Source of the DNA: Nocardia aurea
GTDB lineage: Bacteria; Actinomycetota; Actinomycetes; Mycobacteriales; Mycobacteriaceae
Direction of reading: 5' to 3'
NCBI RefSeq assembly: GCF_003123685.1
Contig: NZ_QCYJ01000130.1
Location: 496,001 to 560,000, forward strand
Length of the DNA stretch: 64,000 nucleotides
The stretch's first letter is position 1; each line of letters starts with the position of its first letter. Shown one piece after another: positions 51,846-61,164 of the stretch. The position numbers were made by a program, and so were the translations under genes. The notes under the pieces were generated by a model, which saw only the letters and a program-made list of their open reading frames with translations, was not told the DNA's origin and did not search any database.

Positions 51846-53221
51846 CGGTACTCCCGCAGTCGCGGCCACAGGCCGATCAGCACGTAGCCCGCGGCGGCTA
51901 TGCCGAGTACCTGCGCGCCGGGCGCGAGGAAACCCAGAATTCCGGTGGCGCGGGAGATGTTGGCGCGCAACGTATTCCTCGTCTCAGTGATTCCGTCGTC
52001 GAGTGCGCGATCGAGTGCGGCGACCTGCGCGGCGGAGTCCGCGGCGCCGGGGCCGGTCGCGACCGCGGCCGCGCCCTGGAAATCACCGCGTGCCAGCGTC
52101 TCGTTCATGCGCTGATGGGCCGCGCGCCAGCGGTCGAGTGCGGCGCGGGCGTCGCGTACCTCGTCGGCGGCGGGCGCGTCACCCGGATATCCGACGAGCA
52201 GTTCCTCCAGGCGGGCCGTGCCGAGGTCGTAGACGCGGTCGTAGTCGCCGGTCGCGTCGCGGCGCACCAATTTCAGGGTTTCGGCCGAACGGGCCTGCTG
52301 GGTCAGGATGCGACTCTCGGCCAGCCGGGAGGAAGGCACCGCGCCGTCGTCTCGGCCGTGGATCATCGCCGCCGCCGAGACCGAACCGGCGATCACGGTC
52401 CACGCCAACAGGATCAGCATCGCGCCGGAGGAGAGCAGCAGTCCGGCGTTGAACGTCCGGTGCCACCGTTTGGCCACATCGACCTGGGCCCATACCAATA
52501 CGCCCGCGGCGAGGACGAGGAGCACGATCGCCGTCCACGGCGGGCGCACGTGATGACGCTGGGCGGCGTCGACCGCGTCGGAGCGGTGATCGTGCAGTTC
52601 CTCGGCCATCGGCAGCAGCGTCGTCTGCATCTGATTGGACGCTTCGCTCAGATACGCCGCGCCGACCGGGTTTCCGATGCGGTTGTTGGTGCGGGCGGTC
52701 TCGACGAGGCCGGTGTAGACGGGCAGGCCGGTAGCGATTCCGGTCCGCAGCCGGACGTCGGCGGAGGTGTCGGAGATCGCGCCCGCGGCGTGGCCGGACT
52801 GGGTGATCAGTTCCGCCGCGGCCTCGCCGACGGCCTGTGAGTACCTGTCGCGCACCACTTCCGGCTCGACCCCGCCCGCGATGAAGGCCGTGCTCGCGGC
52901 GGCGTCGGCGATCGACAGGGTCGTGTAGAGGCGATGGGCGGAATGGGCGTCGGGTTCGGTGTCGTCGAGCAACACCTCGAGCGACTGCTGACGCTCACCG
53001 ACCGCCCCCGCCGTGAGGACGCCCGCGGCGAGGCACAATCCGATCAGGAGCAATCCCAGGGCAATCAGACGGGCGGGAGAGGACTGCGCGAAGAATCGTA
53101 GATCGACCGCGTCCAACTGTCGGCGCAGCGCCACCGCCTGCGGCCCACCGAAGTGCTTGCGCGCCGATTCGGCACCGACCGACGGTGGCCGCGAGGCCGC
53201 CGGTTGCTCGGTCCGAGCCAT
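51842..53221 (-). CDS. glnX: Transmembrane signalling protein GlnX
   Basis: A 459-residue membrane protein with hydrophobic segments near residues 52-75, 235-255, 275-295 and 430-450. Extracytoplasmic helical regions lie between the first and second and between the third and fourth. It is the membrane link between GlnH outside and PknG inside, by analogy with Rv0412c in the same position. The ATG at 53221 has GGAGGT with a 4-base spacer; a GTG at 53227 is less likely. First gene of a tightly overlapping three-gene operon. Confidence 0.85.
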   Translation of the reverse strand: MARTEQPAASRPPSVGAESARKHFGGPQAVALRRQLDAVDLRFFAQSSPARLIALGLLLIGLCLAAGVLTAGAVGERQQSLEVLLDDTEPDAHSAHRLYTTLSIADAAASTAFIAGGVEPEVVRDRYSQAVGEAAAELITQSGHAAGAISDTSADVRLRTGIATGLPVYTGLVETARTNNRIGNPVGAAYLSEASNQMQTTLLPMAEELHDHRSDAVDAAQRHHVRPPWTAIVLLVLAAGVLVWAQVDVAKRWHRTFNAGLLLSSGAMLILLAWTVIAGSVSAAAMIHGRDDGAVPSSRLAESRILTQQARSAETLKLVRRDATGDYDRVYDLGTARLEELLVGYPGDAPAADEVRDARAALDRWRAAHQRMNETLARGDFQGAAAVATGPGAADSAAQVAALDRALDDGITETRNTLRANISRATGILGFLAPGAQVLGIAAAGYVLIGLWPRLREYR

Positions 53222-53359
53222 GTGCACCTCCGGGTCCGCGCCCCATGTGGACGCCTGCGTCGCAGTTTATTGTTGTTCTACCGGTGCCGCGGCGTGTGAG
53301 ACACCCCCGGGTAGGCAGTGCGGTGGAACACGGCAGCGGCTGGATGAGGATGGATAGCG

Positions 53360-54070
53360 ATGCGTGGTGACGGTGACGGATGGTCGCGGGACCCGGACGG
53401 TAAACGGTACTGGGGCCGATACGGCGCTGCCGGATTGTTGCTGCGGGCCCCGCTCGGCGGCGGCGGTGTCGCGGTACTGCTCCAGCACCGCGCCCCGTGG
53501 AGCCATCAGGGCGGCACCTGGGCGCTGCCCGGCGGCGCGCTCGACAGTCACGAGACGCCGATGAAGGCCGCCGTGCGCGAGGCATGGGAAGAAGCGGGCA
53601 TCGAGCCGGAGGTGGTCCGGGTGCGCGGCGAGCGCGTGACGGCGATGGCGCCGGGCGGCTGGATCTACACCACGGTCGTCGCCGACACCACGACAACACT
53701 GTCCACCAGCCTCAACCGTGAGAGCACGGCCCTGGCCTGGGTGCCGGAGGACGAGGTCGCCGACCGGCCGCTGCATCCCGGTTTCGCGGCCGCCTGGCCC
53801 GCGCTGCGTGCCGCGCCCGCCCGCGTGTGCCTGGACGGTTACGCGGACGCCGTCACCCTCGCGAGCGCCCTCCCGCGCGTCGTGGATCTGGCCGAACAGG
53901 GCTTCGTCTGGCTGCATTCGGATCCGGACGGACCCGGTGCCGACGCCGAGATCGTGGACGGGGTTGCTGCCGAGATGTCCACGATCGGCGGTGCGGGGTC
54001 CGATTCGTCGGATTTCTCGGAGAGTGCGGGATCGGCGCTGTCGCTGACACGCGAACAAGTGCTGTCCTGA
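53360..54070 (+). CDS. mutT3: NUDIX hydrolase MutT3
   Basis: A 236-residue enzyme. The complete Nudix box is GGALDSHETPMKAAVREAWEEAGI (positions 57-80 or so), with the expected G-x5-E-x7-R-E-x2-E-E-x-G spacing. The preceding HQGGTWALPGG is typical of MutT proteins that remove oxidised nucleotides. The gene is divergent from glnX, as in M. tuberculosis. The C-terminal 70 residues are less conserved and end in a Ser/Asp-rich tail. ATG at 53360 is used. Confidence 0.88.
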   Translation: MRGDGDGWSRDPDGKRYWGRYGAAGLLLRAPLGGGGVAVLLQHRAPWSHQGGTWALPGGALDSHETPMKAAVREAWEEAGIEPEVVRVRGERVTAMAPGGWIYTTVVADTTTTLSTSLNRESTALAWVPEDEVADRPLHPGFAAAWPALRAAPARVCLDGYADAVTLASALPRVVDLAEQGFVWLHSDPDGPGADAEIVDGVAAEMSTIGGAGSDSSDFSESAGSALSLTREQVLS

Positions 54071-54081
54071 GCGACGCGACG

Positions 54082-54109
54082 GCGGCCGTGTCGACGTCGA
54101 CACGGCCGC
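54082..54109. terminator. 28-bp perfect palindrome between convergent mutT3 and thiE
   Basis: GCGGCCGTGTCGAC followed directly by its reverse complement forms a 28-bp palindrome with no loop, 12 bp after the mutT3 stop and 42 bp from the thiE stop. As RNA it forms a very stable hairpin in both directions, so it is the probable bidirectional terminator. No T-tract on either side. Confidence 0.6.
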
Positions 54110-54150
54110 GCCCCCGCCCCCGGCGAACTCGAACGGGGACACCGAGGGAT

Positions 54151-54849
54151 TCAGGCGTTCTCCAGCAGCGCGATCTTCAGTTCGCGGGCGGCGGCCTCCG
54201 GATCGCGCGCCTCGGTGATGGCGCGCACGACCACGATCCGGTCCGCGCCCGCTTCGAGTAGTTCGGGTAGTCGTCCGGCGTCGATCCCGCCGATGGCGAA
54301 CCAGGGCCGGGTCGGATGCGCGTCGGCCGTGGAGCGGATCAGGTCCAGACTCGCGGGCTGGCGCCCGGGCTTGGTCGGCGTCGCCCAGACCGGGCCGGTG
54401 CAGAAGTAGTCGATGTGATCGTCGATGGCGGCCAGTCCGGCCTGGTTCCTGTTGTGGGTGGAGCGCCCGATCACCACATCCGGCCCGACGATGCGGCGGG
54501 CGTAGTAGGGCGGCAGATCCCCCTGACCGAGATGCAGCACGTCCGCGCCCGCTGCCAGCGCGATATCGGCGCGATCGTTCACCGCGACAAGTCCGCCGTG
54601 TCTGCGCGCGGCCGATTTCAATTCCGCCAGCGCACCGAGCTCGGCCTTGGCCTCCAGCGGCCCGAATTTCGCCTCACCGGGCGAACCCTTGTCGCGCAAC
54701 TGGATGATGTCGACGCCGCCCGCGAACGCCGCGTCGGCGAACTTGGCCAGATCACCCCGGTCCCGCCGCGCGTCCGTGCAGAGATAGAGCCGCGCGGTCG
54801 CCAGACGTTCCCTCGGCGGCAAGGGTCGGTTGGGGTGGGAGGGTTGCAC
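54151..54849 (-). CDS. thiE: Thiamin-phosphate synthase ThiE
   Basis: A 232-residue TIM-barrel enzyme that joins HMP pyrophosphate and thiazole phosphate. Landmarks are IIQLRDKGS (the QxRxK motif), VNDRADIALAAGADVLHLGQGDLP and GRSTHN, with TPTKPG for the phosphate loop and FAIGGID near the end. The normal length and the start ATG at 54849 are consistent. It is divergent from thiO, with 56 bp between them. No riboswitch was found in this gap. Confidence 0.92.
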   Translation of the reverse strand: MQPSHPNRPLPPRERLATARLYLCTDARRDRGDLAKFADAAFAGGVDIIQLRDKGSPGEAKFGPLEAKAELGALAELKSAARRHGGLVAVNDRADIALAAGADVLHLGQGDLPPYYARRIVGPDVVIGRSTHNRNQAGLAAIDDHIDYFCTGPVWATPTKPGRQPASLDLIRSTADAHPTRPWFAIGGIDAGRLPELLEAGADRIVVVRAITEARDPEAAARELKIALLENA

Positions 54850-54905
54850 GCCCTCGACCGTAGCCGCGCTACCGTGGGGATGCGAACACGGAGGTCAGAA
54901 GGCAG

Positions 54906-56024
54906 GTGAGAATAGTGCGGACGCTGGCCGTAGTCGGTGGTGGCGCCATCGGTCTGGCCATCGCGTGGCGCGCGGCCGAGTCGGGCTGGTCGGTCACCCT
55001 GTTCGATCCCGCCGTCGGCTCCGGAGCCTCCTGGGTGGCCGGTGGCATGCTCGCCCCGCTGTCGGAAGGCTGGCCCGGCGAGGATCGGGTGCTGGAGTTC
55101 GGGGCCGCGTCCCTGAACCGCTGGCCGGATTTCGCCGCGCGTCTGGAGACCGCGACCGGGGTACGGGTTTTCGTGGCCGACGAGACGCTGACCGTCGCAC
55201 TCGACACCGCCGACGTCGCCGACCTGCGCACCGTCGCCGAATGGGTCGGCGGGCACGGCCACGATATGCGCGTACTCGACCGTCGGCAGGTCCGCGCCGC
55301 CGAACCCGCGCTCGCCCGCACCGTGCGCGCCGGACTGCTCGCCCCCGCCGAACCCGCCATCGACAACCGGCGGCTGCTCGACGGCCTGCGCCGCGCGTGC
55401 GCGGACGCCGGGGTCCGGACGCGCGCCGAGGCCGTCGACGACCTCGACGACCTGCCCTTCGACCAGATCGTGCTCGCCGCGGGTGCGCGGTCGGCGCGAC
55501 TGCGGCCCGAACTTCCGGTGCGTCCGGTCAAGGGTGAGATCCTGCGCCTGCGTCATCGGCCGGGAGCCGCGCCCGCACCGACCCGTGTCATCCGGGCGCG
55601 GGTGCACGGCAGGTCGGTATATCTGGTGCCGCGCGGCGACGGCATCGTCGTCGGGGCGACACAGTACGAGGCCGGTTTCGACACGACCGTCACCGTGGCC
55701 GGCGTGCGCGATCTCATCGCCGACGCCGAAGCCGTCGTGCCCGGCATCGGCGAATACGAACTGGCCGAGGCCATCGCGGGCTCGCGTCCGGGAACCCCGG
55801 ACAATCTGCCGCTGATCGGCAGACTCACCGACCGGATCGTCGCCGCGACCGGCCACGGCCGCAACGGCATGCTCGCGGTCCCGCTCACCGTCGATGCCAC
55901 CCTCGGCTGGCTGGCGGACGCACCGGTCGCCGAGGCGCTCGCGGCCGACCCACGACGTTTCACCACGGCTACATCGACAACGGCGACCACGCCACCCGTT
56001 TCATCGGTAGGAGGAATTCGATGA
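54906..56024 (+). CDS. thiO: Glycine oxidase ThiO
   Basis: A 372-residue FAD enzyme that oxidises glycine to the imine needed for the thiazole ring. The dinucleotide fold is VVGGGAIGLAIAWRAA at the start; GASWVAGGMLAP follows, and RPGTPDNLPLIG near the end is typical of DAO-like oxidases. The GTG at 54906 has GGAGG 11 bp upstream; a GTG at 54915 is an alternative with AGGTGAG. It overlaps thiS by 4 bp. Use of an oxidase rather than ThiH points to an aerobic route. Confidence 0.9.
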   Translation: MRIVRTLAVVGGGAIGLAIAWRAAESGWSVTLFDPAVGSGASWVAGGMLAPLSEGWPGEDRVLEFGAASLNRWPDFAARLETATGVRVFVADETLTVALDTADVADLRTVAEWVGGHGHDMRVLDRRQVRAAEPALARTVRAGLLAPAEPAIDNRRLLDGLRRACADAGVRTRAEAVDDLDDLPFDQIVLAAGARSARLRPELPVRPVKGEILRLRHRPGAAPAPTRVIRARVHGRSVYLVPRGDGIVVGATQYEAGFDTTVTVAGVRDLIADAEAVVPGIGEYELAEAIAGSRPGTPDNLPLIGRLTDRIVAATGHGRNGMLAVPLTVDATLGWLADAPVAEALAADPRRFTTATSTTATTPPVSSVGGIR

Positions 56025-56239
56025 CCGCGACATCAATCCCGATAGGTGTCACCGTGAACGGTGAGGATCACGAATTCGGCGAACCACTCAGTGTCCGTGA
56101 ACTGCTGACGCGACTGAACCTGCCGAGCAAAGGTGTGGCACTCGCGGTCGACGGGGTGGTCTTCCCCAAGTCCCGCTGGGACGAACCGGTCGGGCGCGGC
56201 TGGACCATCGAGGTGCTGACGGCGGTGCAGGGTGGCTGA
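56021..56239 (+). CDS. thiS: Sulfur carrier ThiS
   Basis: A 72-residue ubiquitin-like protein: VTVNGEDHEFGEPLSVRELL, then VALAVDGVVFPKSRW, ending in the di-glycine VQGG that becomes the thiocarboxylate. The ATG overlaps the thiO stop and its own end overlaps thiG by 8 bp. The N-terminal six residues are extra compared with shorter family members. It gives sulfur to ThiG. Confidence 0.93.
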   Translation: MTATSIPIGVTVNGEDHEFGEPLSVRELLTRLNLPSKGVALAVDGVVFPKSRWDEPVGRGWTIEVLTAVQGG

Positions 56240-57002
56240 ATCCCTCCGGCTACCGCCCCTGCGCATCGCCGACCGGGATTTCGATTCCCGGCTCATCATG
56301 GGCACCGGCGGCGCGGAATCGCTGAGCGTGCTGGAGGAGGCGTTACTCGCCTCCGGCACCGAACTGACCACCGTCGCCATGCGCCGTGTCGACGCGGCGG
56401 GCGGCACGGGCGTGCTCGATCTGCTCAAACGACTCGACATCATGCCGCTGCCCAATACCGCGGGCTGTCGGACGGCTGCCGAGGCGGTGCTGACCGCCCG
56501 CCTGGCACGCGAGGCGCTCGACACCGAATGGGTCAAACTCGAGGTGATCGCCGACGAGCGCACCCTGCTGCCCGATCCCGTCGAATTGCTCGACGCCGCC
56601 GAACAACTCGTCGATGACGAATTCAAGGTCCTGCCCTACACCAGCGACGATCCGGTCCTCGCCCGCCGCCTCGAGGACGCGGGTTGCGTCGCGGTCATGC
56701 CGCTCGGCTCCCCCATCGGCACCGGCCTCGGCATCGGCAATCCACACAATATCGAGATGATCGTCGCCGCCGCGGGCGTGCCCGTCATCCTCGACGCGGG
56801 CATCGGCACCGCCAGTGACGCCGCCCTGGCCATGGAACTCGGCTGCTCCGCCGTCCTGCTCGCCACCGCCGTCACCCGGGCCAAAGAGCCCGCGATGATG
56901 GCCGCGGCCATGGCATCGGCGGTCCGAGCGGGTTACCTGGCCCGCCGCGCGGGACGGATCCCGAAACGCTTCTGGGCGCAGGCTTCCTCACCGGCGCTGT
57001 GA
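56232..57002 (+). CDS. thiG: Thiazole synthase ThiG
   Basis: A 256-residue TIM-barrel enzyme that makes the thiazole phosphate with ThiS and dehydroglycine. Typical runs are FDSRLIMGTGG, TVAMRRVD, the Lys-bearing TEWVKLEVIADERTLLPD (Schiff-base Lys), VMPLGSPIGTGLGI and ILDAGIGTASDAALAMELG. The GTG at 56232 overlaps thiS. It ends the thiOSG operon, 26 bp from the convergent ackA. Confidence 0.95.
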   Translation: MAESLRLPPLRIADRDFDSRLIMGTGGAESLSVLEEALLASGTELTTVAMRRVDAAGGTGVLDLLKRLDIMPLPNTAGCRTAAEAVLTARLAREALDTEWVKLEVIADERTLLPDPVELLDAAEQLVDDEFKVLPYTSDDPVLARRLEDAGCVAVMPLGSPIGTGLGIGNPHNIEMIVAAAGVPVILDAGIGTASDAALAMELGCSAVLLATAVTRAKEPAMMAAAMASAVRAGYLARRAGRIPKRFWAQASSPAL

Positions 57003-57028
57003 ACTCGGCGAGCGCGAGAAACAGGCGG

Positions 57029-58273
57029 TCAGCGGCCCCCGCTCTCGACGGAATTCGATCGCCCGCCGCGTTCGGCGACCACCCGGCTCGCGGCGCGGGC
57101 GATAGCCAGTTCCTCGTTGGTCGGCACGACCAGGACCGGGACCTTCGCGCCCGCGGGTGAGATATACCTGGCACCACGCTCTTTCGCGGTGTTGCGGGCC
57201 GGGTCGACGGTGATGCCGAAATTCTCCAACCCCGCCAGCGCGTCGGCGCGGACCGCGGGGCTGTTCTCTCCGACGCCCGCGGTGAAGGTGATGGCGTCGA
57301 CGCGGCCCAACTCCACCAGGTACGCGCCGAGGTAGCGGCGCAGCCGGTGGATGTAGACGTCGTAGGCCAGGCGGGCCGATTCGTCGCCCGCGTCGATGAG
57401 TCGCTGCAATTCGCGGAAATCGTTGACCCCGGACAGGCCCTTGATACCGGAATTCCGGTTGAGCAGTCGATCTATGGCGTCGGCATCGAGACCGGCCGAG
57501 CGCATGAGATGCAGCAGGATGCCCGGATCGAGATCGCCGCCGCGGGTGCCCATCACCAGACCTTCCAGCGGGGTGAGTCCCATGGTCGTGTCGGCCGGAT
57601 CGCCGCCTCGGACGGCGGAGGCCGAGGCGCCGTTGCCGAGGTGGAAGATGATCTGATTCGTCCGATCCGGCGCTCGGTCCAGGAATTCGGCGACCTGTCC
57701 CGCCACGTATTCGTGCGAGGTGCCGTGGAACCCGTATTTCCGGATACCGTGTGCCGCCGCGACTTTCGCGTCGATCGCGTAGGTTTTCGCGGCTTCGGGC
57801 AGGCCGTGGAAGAACGCGGTATCGAAGACGGCGACCTGCGGCACACCGGGCAGCAGCTCGCGCGTGCTCTCGATTCCGGTGACATTGGCCGGATTGTGCA
57901 GCGGTGCGAGAGTGGACAATTCGGAGATCGCCGCCACCACGTCATCGGTGATCAGCGTCGGCTCGTAGAAGATCTCACCGCCGTGCACCACCCGGTGACC
58001 GACCGCGCGCACCCCGGCGGCGGCCAGGTCGTGGCCGGTGTCGGCGAACATGTCGAAGACCAGGCGCAATCCCGCCTTGTGGTCCGGGATCGGGCCCTCG
58101 TGTTCGATACGCCTGCCGTCGGCTCGATGCTCGACCGAGCCGCGCTCCTCACCGATCCGCTCCACCAGCCCGGACGCCGCGACCACGCCCGATTCCGGGT
58201 CGAGCAGCTGGTATTTGATGGACGAGGAGCCGGAATTGATCACCAGCACCAGATCGTCCGCGCGTTCGCTCAT
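57029..58273 (-). CDS. ackA: Acetate kinase
   Basis: A 414-residue kinase of the acetate/propionate kinase family: VINSGSSSIKYQLLD at the N-terminus, VGHRVVHGG, AVFDTAFFHGLP, GFHGTSHEYV and FTAGVGENSPAVRADAL are all family landmarks. It interconverts acetate and acetyl phosphate. The second ATG of ATGATG (58273) is better spaced from AGGAAGG than the first (58276). It follows pta by 141 bp on the same strand, so both may be co-transcribed. Confidence 0.94.
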   Translation of the reverse strand: MSERADDLVLVINSGSSSIKYQLLDPESGVVAASGLVERIGEERGSVEHRADGRRIEHEGPIPDHKAGLRLVFDMFADTGHDLAAAGVRAVGHRVVHGGEIFYEPTLITDDVVAAISELSTLAPLHNPANVTGIESTRELLPGVPQVAVFDTAFFHGLPEAAKTYAIDAKVAAAHGIRKYGFHGTSHEYVAGQVAEFLDRAPDRTNQIIFHLGNGASASAVRGGDPADTTMGLTPLEGLVMGTRGGDLDPGILLHLMRSAGLDADAIDRLLNRNSGIKGLSGVNDFRELQRLIDAGDESARLAYDVYIHRLRRYLGAYLVELGRVDAITFTAGVGENSPAVRADALAGLENFGITVDPARNTAKERGARYISPAGAKVPVLVVPTNEELAIARAASRVVAERGGRSNSVESGGR

Positions 58274-58414
58274 CATGCCTTCCTCGTACCGCTGTAGCTC
58301 ACATCCGCGTTCACCGGGATGCCGTGTGCCGCGTCACCGGTGCGGGCACAGACCGCCCGTCGACGTCCACTCTCACGCGTGGCCGTTCACCGCGCCACCG
58401 CCCACACGCAGCGC

Positions 58415-60487
58415 TCATTCGCCCTGCGCCTGGATCGCGGTGATCGCCACCGTATTGACGATGTCGGCGACCAGCGCACCCCGCGACAGGTCGTTGACCG
58501 GCTTGTTCAATCCCTGCAACACCGGACCGATGGCGATCGCGCCCGCGCTGCGCTGCACGGCTTTGTAGGTGTTGTTGCCGGTATTGAGATCCGGGAAGAT
58601 GAACACCGTCGCGCGTCCGGCGACCACGGAGTCGGGGAGTTTGGTGGTGGCGACCGTCGGTTCGATCGCCGCGTCGTACTGGATCGGACCCTCCACCAAC
58701 AGTTCCGAGGCGCGTTCGCGCACCAGCTTGGTCGCCACCCTGACCTTGTCGACGTCGGCGCCGCTGCCGGATTCACCGGTCGAATACGACAGCATGGCGA
58801 TACGCGGGTCGATGCCGAAACGCGCGGCGGTCTTCGCCGAGGAGATCGCGATATCGGCGAGCTGTTCCGAACTCGGGTCGGGGACGACGGCGCAGTCACC
58901 GTAGGCCAGCACCCGATCGGCCAGACACATCAGGAAGACGCTGGACACCGTGGAGACGCCGGGAACGGTTTTGATGATCTCGAAGGACGGGCGGATGGTG
59001 TGCGCGGTGGTGTGCGCGGCGCCGGAAACCATGCCGTCGGCGATGCCCTTGTGCACCATCATGGTGCCGAAATACGAGATGTCGACCACGATTTCGCGCG
59101 CGCGCTCGATGGTCATGCCCTTGTGCCTGCGCAATTCGGTGTACTCGGCGGCGAATTCGTCCAGGTAGCCGGAGGTTCGGGGGCTGAGCACCTCGGCGTC
59201 GGAGATGTCGACGCCGAGTTCGGCGGCCCTGGCCCGCACACCGGCCTCCTCGCCGAGGATCACCAGGTCGGCGATCTTGCGTTGCAGCACCCGGCCCGCC
59301 GCGCGCAGCACGCGATCGTCGTCACCTTCGGGTAGCACGATGCGTTTGCGGTCGGCGCGCGCCCGCTCGATCAGCTGGTATTCGAACATCTGCGGGGTGA
59401 CGATATTCGTCCGCGGCACGGCGATGCGGCGCAGCAGTTCCAGCGCGTCCACGTGCTGTTCCATCAGTGCGAGCGCGGTATTGACCTTGCGCGGATTACC
59501 GGCCGACATGCGCCCGCGCGTGCGATATGCGGCGCTCGCGGTGTCGTATGTGCCCAATTCCGTTCGGAGAATGGGTAGTCGGGGTTTGAGCCCCTCCATC
59601 AGCCGCGCGACGGCGGGATGGGGCAACATGCCGCCGTTCATGATGATGCCCGACAGCGACGGGAATCCGGCCGCCTCGTGCGCGTTGACGACGGCGAGCA
59701 GGACATCGGAACGGTCACCGGGGGCGATCACCACGACGCCGTCGGTCAGCCGTTCCAGGATGTGTTCGGCCGTCATGCCGCCCACCATGATCTTCAGCGC
59801 TTCACGGTGCAGCAGTTCCGGGTCGCCGCTGTACATCTCGCCGTCGACGGCCGTGCACAGTTCGGCCATGGTCGGCGCGATGAGCAGCGGGACCTCGGGC
59901 AACGTCCACGATGGCACCTCGAAACTTCCCAGGGCCGAACAGATCTCGGTGAGTTCACCGGGTTCGCAGCGGTTGGCGATGATCGCGACCAATTGCGCGT
60001 GTTCCTGGTCGAGTTCGGAGACGCACAGGTCGACGAGGTGTCGCACCTCCTCGGGGGTGCGATCGGAACCGCGCACCACCAGCAGCACCGGCGCGCCGAG
60101 ATTCACCGCGATCCGCGCGTTGAAACGCAATTCGCTCGGGCTGGCGACATCGGTGTAATCGCTGCCGATCACGACCACCGCGTCGCAGACCCGGGCGACC
60201 TCGTGGAATCGCATCACGATCTCACTGATCGCGGCATCGGGATCGGTGTGCACCTGTTCGTAGGTGACGCCGACGGCCTGCGCGTAGTCGATATCGGCGG
60301 TGCTGTGTTCGAGCAACAGCTCCAGAATGTAGTCGGGCTCGTCGGTCGACCGGGTGATCGGCCGGAACACCCCGACCCTGGCGGTGCTGGCGCACAGCAT
60401 CTGGAGTACGCCGAGCGCGACCGTCGATTTGCCGGTGTCGCCTTCCGGCGAGGCGATGTACACGGTGGACGGAGGTGAGTCGGCCAT
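58415..60487 (-). CDS. pta: Phosphate acetyltransferase, long form
   Basis: A 690-residue protein, the length I recall for the mycobacterial enzyme. The N-terminal BioD-like domain has the P-loop VYIASPEGDTGKSTVALGVL; a DRTGG-like domain follows (about 220-340); the C-terminal acetyltransferase starts at RARADRKRIVLPEGDDDRVLRAA and has GMVSGAAHTTAHTIRP and LAYGDCAVVPDP. It interconverts acetyl-CoA and acetyl phosphate. Start is ATG 60487; the open frame continues 51 bp further without support. Confidence 0.94.
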   Translation of the reverse strand: MADSPPSTVYIASPEGDTGKSTVALGVLQMLCASTARVGVFRPITRSTDEPDYILELLLEHSTADIDYAQAVGVTYEQVHTDPDAAISEIVMRFHEVARVCDAVVVIGSDYTDVASPSELRFNARIAVNLGAPVLLVVRGSDRTPEEVRHLVDLCVSELDQEHAQLVAIIANRCEPGELTEICSALGSFEVPSWTLPEVPLLIAPTMAELCTAVDGEMYSGDPELLHREALKIMVGGMTAEHILERLTDGVVVIAPGDRSDVLLAVVNAHEAAGFPSLSGIIMNGGMLPHPAVARLMEGLKPRLPILRTELGTYDTASAAYRTRGRMSAGNPRKVNTALALMEQHVDALELLRRIAVPRTNIVTPQMFEYQLIERARADRKRIVLPEGDDDRVLRAAGRVLQRKIADLVILGEEAGVRARAAELGVDISDAEVLSPRTSGYLDEFAAEYTELRRHKGMTIERAREIVVDISYFGTMMVHKGIADGMVSGAAHTTAHTIRPSFEIIKTVPGVSTVSSVFLMCLADRVLAYGDCAVVPDPSSEQLADIAISSAKTAARFGIDPRIAMLSYSTGESGSGADVDKVRVATKLVRERASELLVEGPIQYDAAIEPTVATTKLPDSVVAGRATVFIFPDLNTGNNTYKAVQRSAGAIAIGPVLQGLNKPVNDLSRGALVADIVNTVAITAIQAQGE

Positions 60488-60617
60488 ATCGCCGAGCTTA
60501 ATGAGCGGTAACCTCCGGTGGCCGCCGGAACTCGGCAACTATCCGGAGAATCACGTACCGACCCGGGCGATGATGGTGATCCGCTATAACCCGCGAACCT
60601 ACGGCGCCGTCGCGGCC

Positions 60618-60623
60618 TATAGT
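60618..60623 (+). promoter_or_regulatory. -10 element of a probably leaderless transcript
   Basis: TATAGT ends 6 bp before the ATG at 60630, so transcription should begin at or beside the start codon. No ribosome-binding sequence is present between them. A clear -35 is not seen. Confidence 0.55.
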
Positions 60624-60629
60624 CCCGGT

Positions 60630-61142
60630 ATGGGTACGGCGCAGCAATTCCCCGACCGACCGTGGGGATCGAGTACGACTGTCGTGGCCCGCGCGGCCAA
60701 CAGGTTCGCGGCGACCAAACCCGGTTCCTGGTTCATCAGGCGGATCACGCCGCTGGACCGCGCCCTGCTCGAGCGCACCGATGCCAGATACACCGTGCTC
60801 GGCCCGATCGGCGCACCCGTCATCCTGCTCACCACCATCGGTCGTAAATCCGGGCGGCCGCGCACCCAGCCGCTGCTGTACGTGCACGACGGCGACACCC
60901 TGTACGTCATCGGCAGCAACTTCGGACAGCGACGACACCCGGCCTGGTCGGCCAATCTGCTGGTGAATCCGACCGCCATCGTCGCCATCGCGGGCGAACG
61001 CATCCGCGTCAAGGCCACCGCCGTTCCCGAGGCCGACAAGGACGCGATCTTCGCCCGATTCGTGGAGATCACCGGCGCCTATTCCGCCTATCGCTCTCGC
61101 ACCGACCGCGACCTGCGCATCTTCGCCCTGACCCGCGACTGA
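60630..61142 (+). CDS. Deazaflavin (F420)-type nitroreductase family protein (DUF385)
   Basis: A 170-residue protein of the DDN/DUF385 family: LLTTIGRKSGRPRTQPLLYVHDGDTLYVIGSNFGQRRHPAWSANLLVNPTAIV is the cofactor and core segment. Relatives in mycobacteria use F420 to reduce quinones and nitro compounds. It lies next to pta, where mycobacteria carry fgd1, another F420 gene. The likely leaderless start is at 60630. A stretch of 82 bp of this gene recurs in broken form at 62467. Confidence 0.87.
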   Translation: MGTAQQFPDRPWGSSTTVVARAANRFAATKPGSWFIRRITPLDRALLERTDARYTVLGPIGAPVILLTTIGRKSGRPRTQPLLYVHDGDTLYVIGSNFGQRRHPAWSANLLVNPTAIVAIAGERIRVKATAVPEADKDAIFARFVEITGAYSAYRSRTDRDLRIFALTRD

Positions 61143-61164
61143 TCCGGATCGACCCCGGCAGTAT

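Noticed and set aside
54850..54905. A second TPP riboswitch before thiO
   Set aside because: The leader is only about 56 bp and lacks the CUGAGA and TAATGCCGGCGTAGGGA blocks that are present before thiC.
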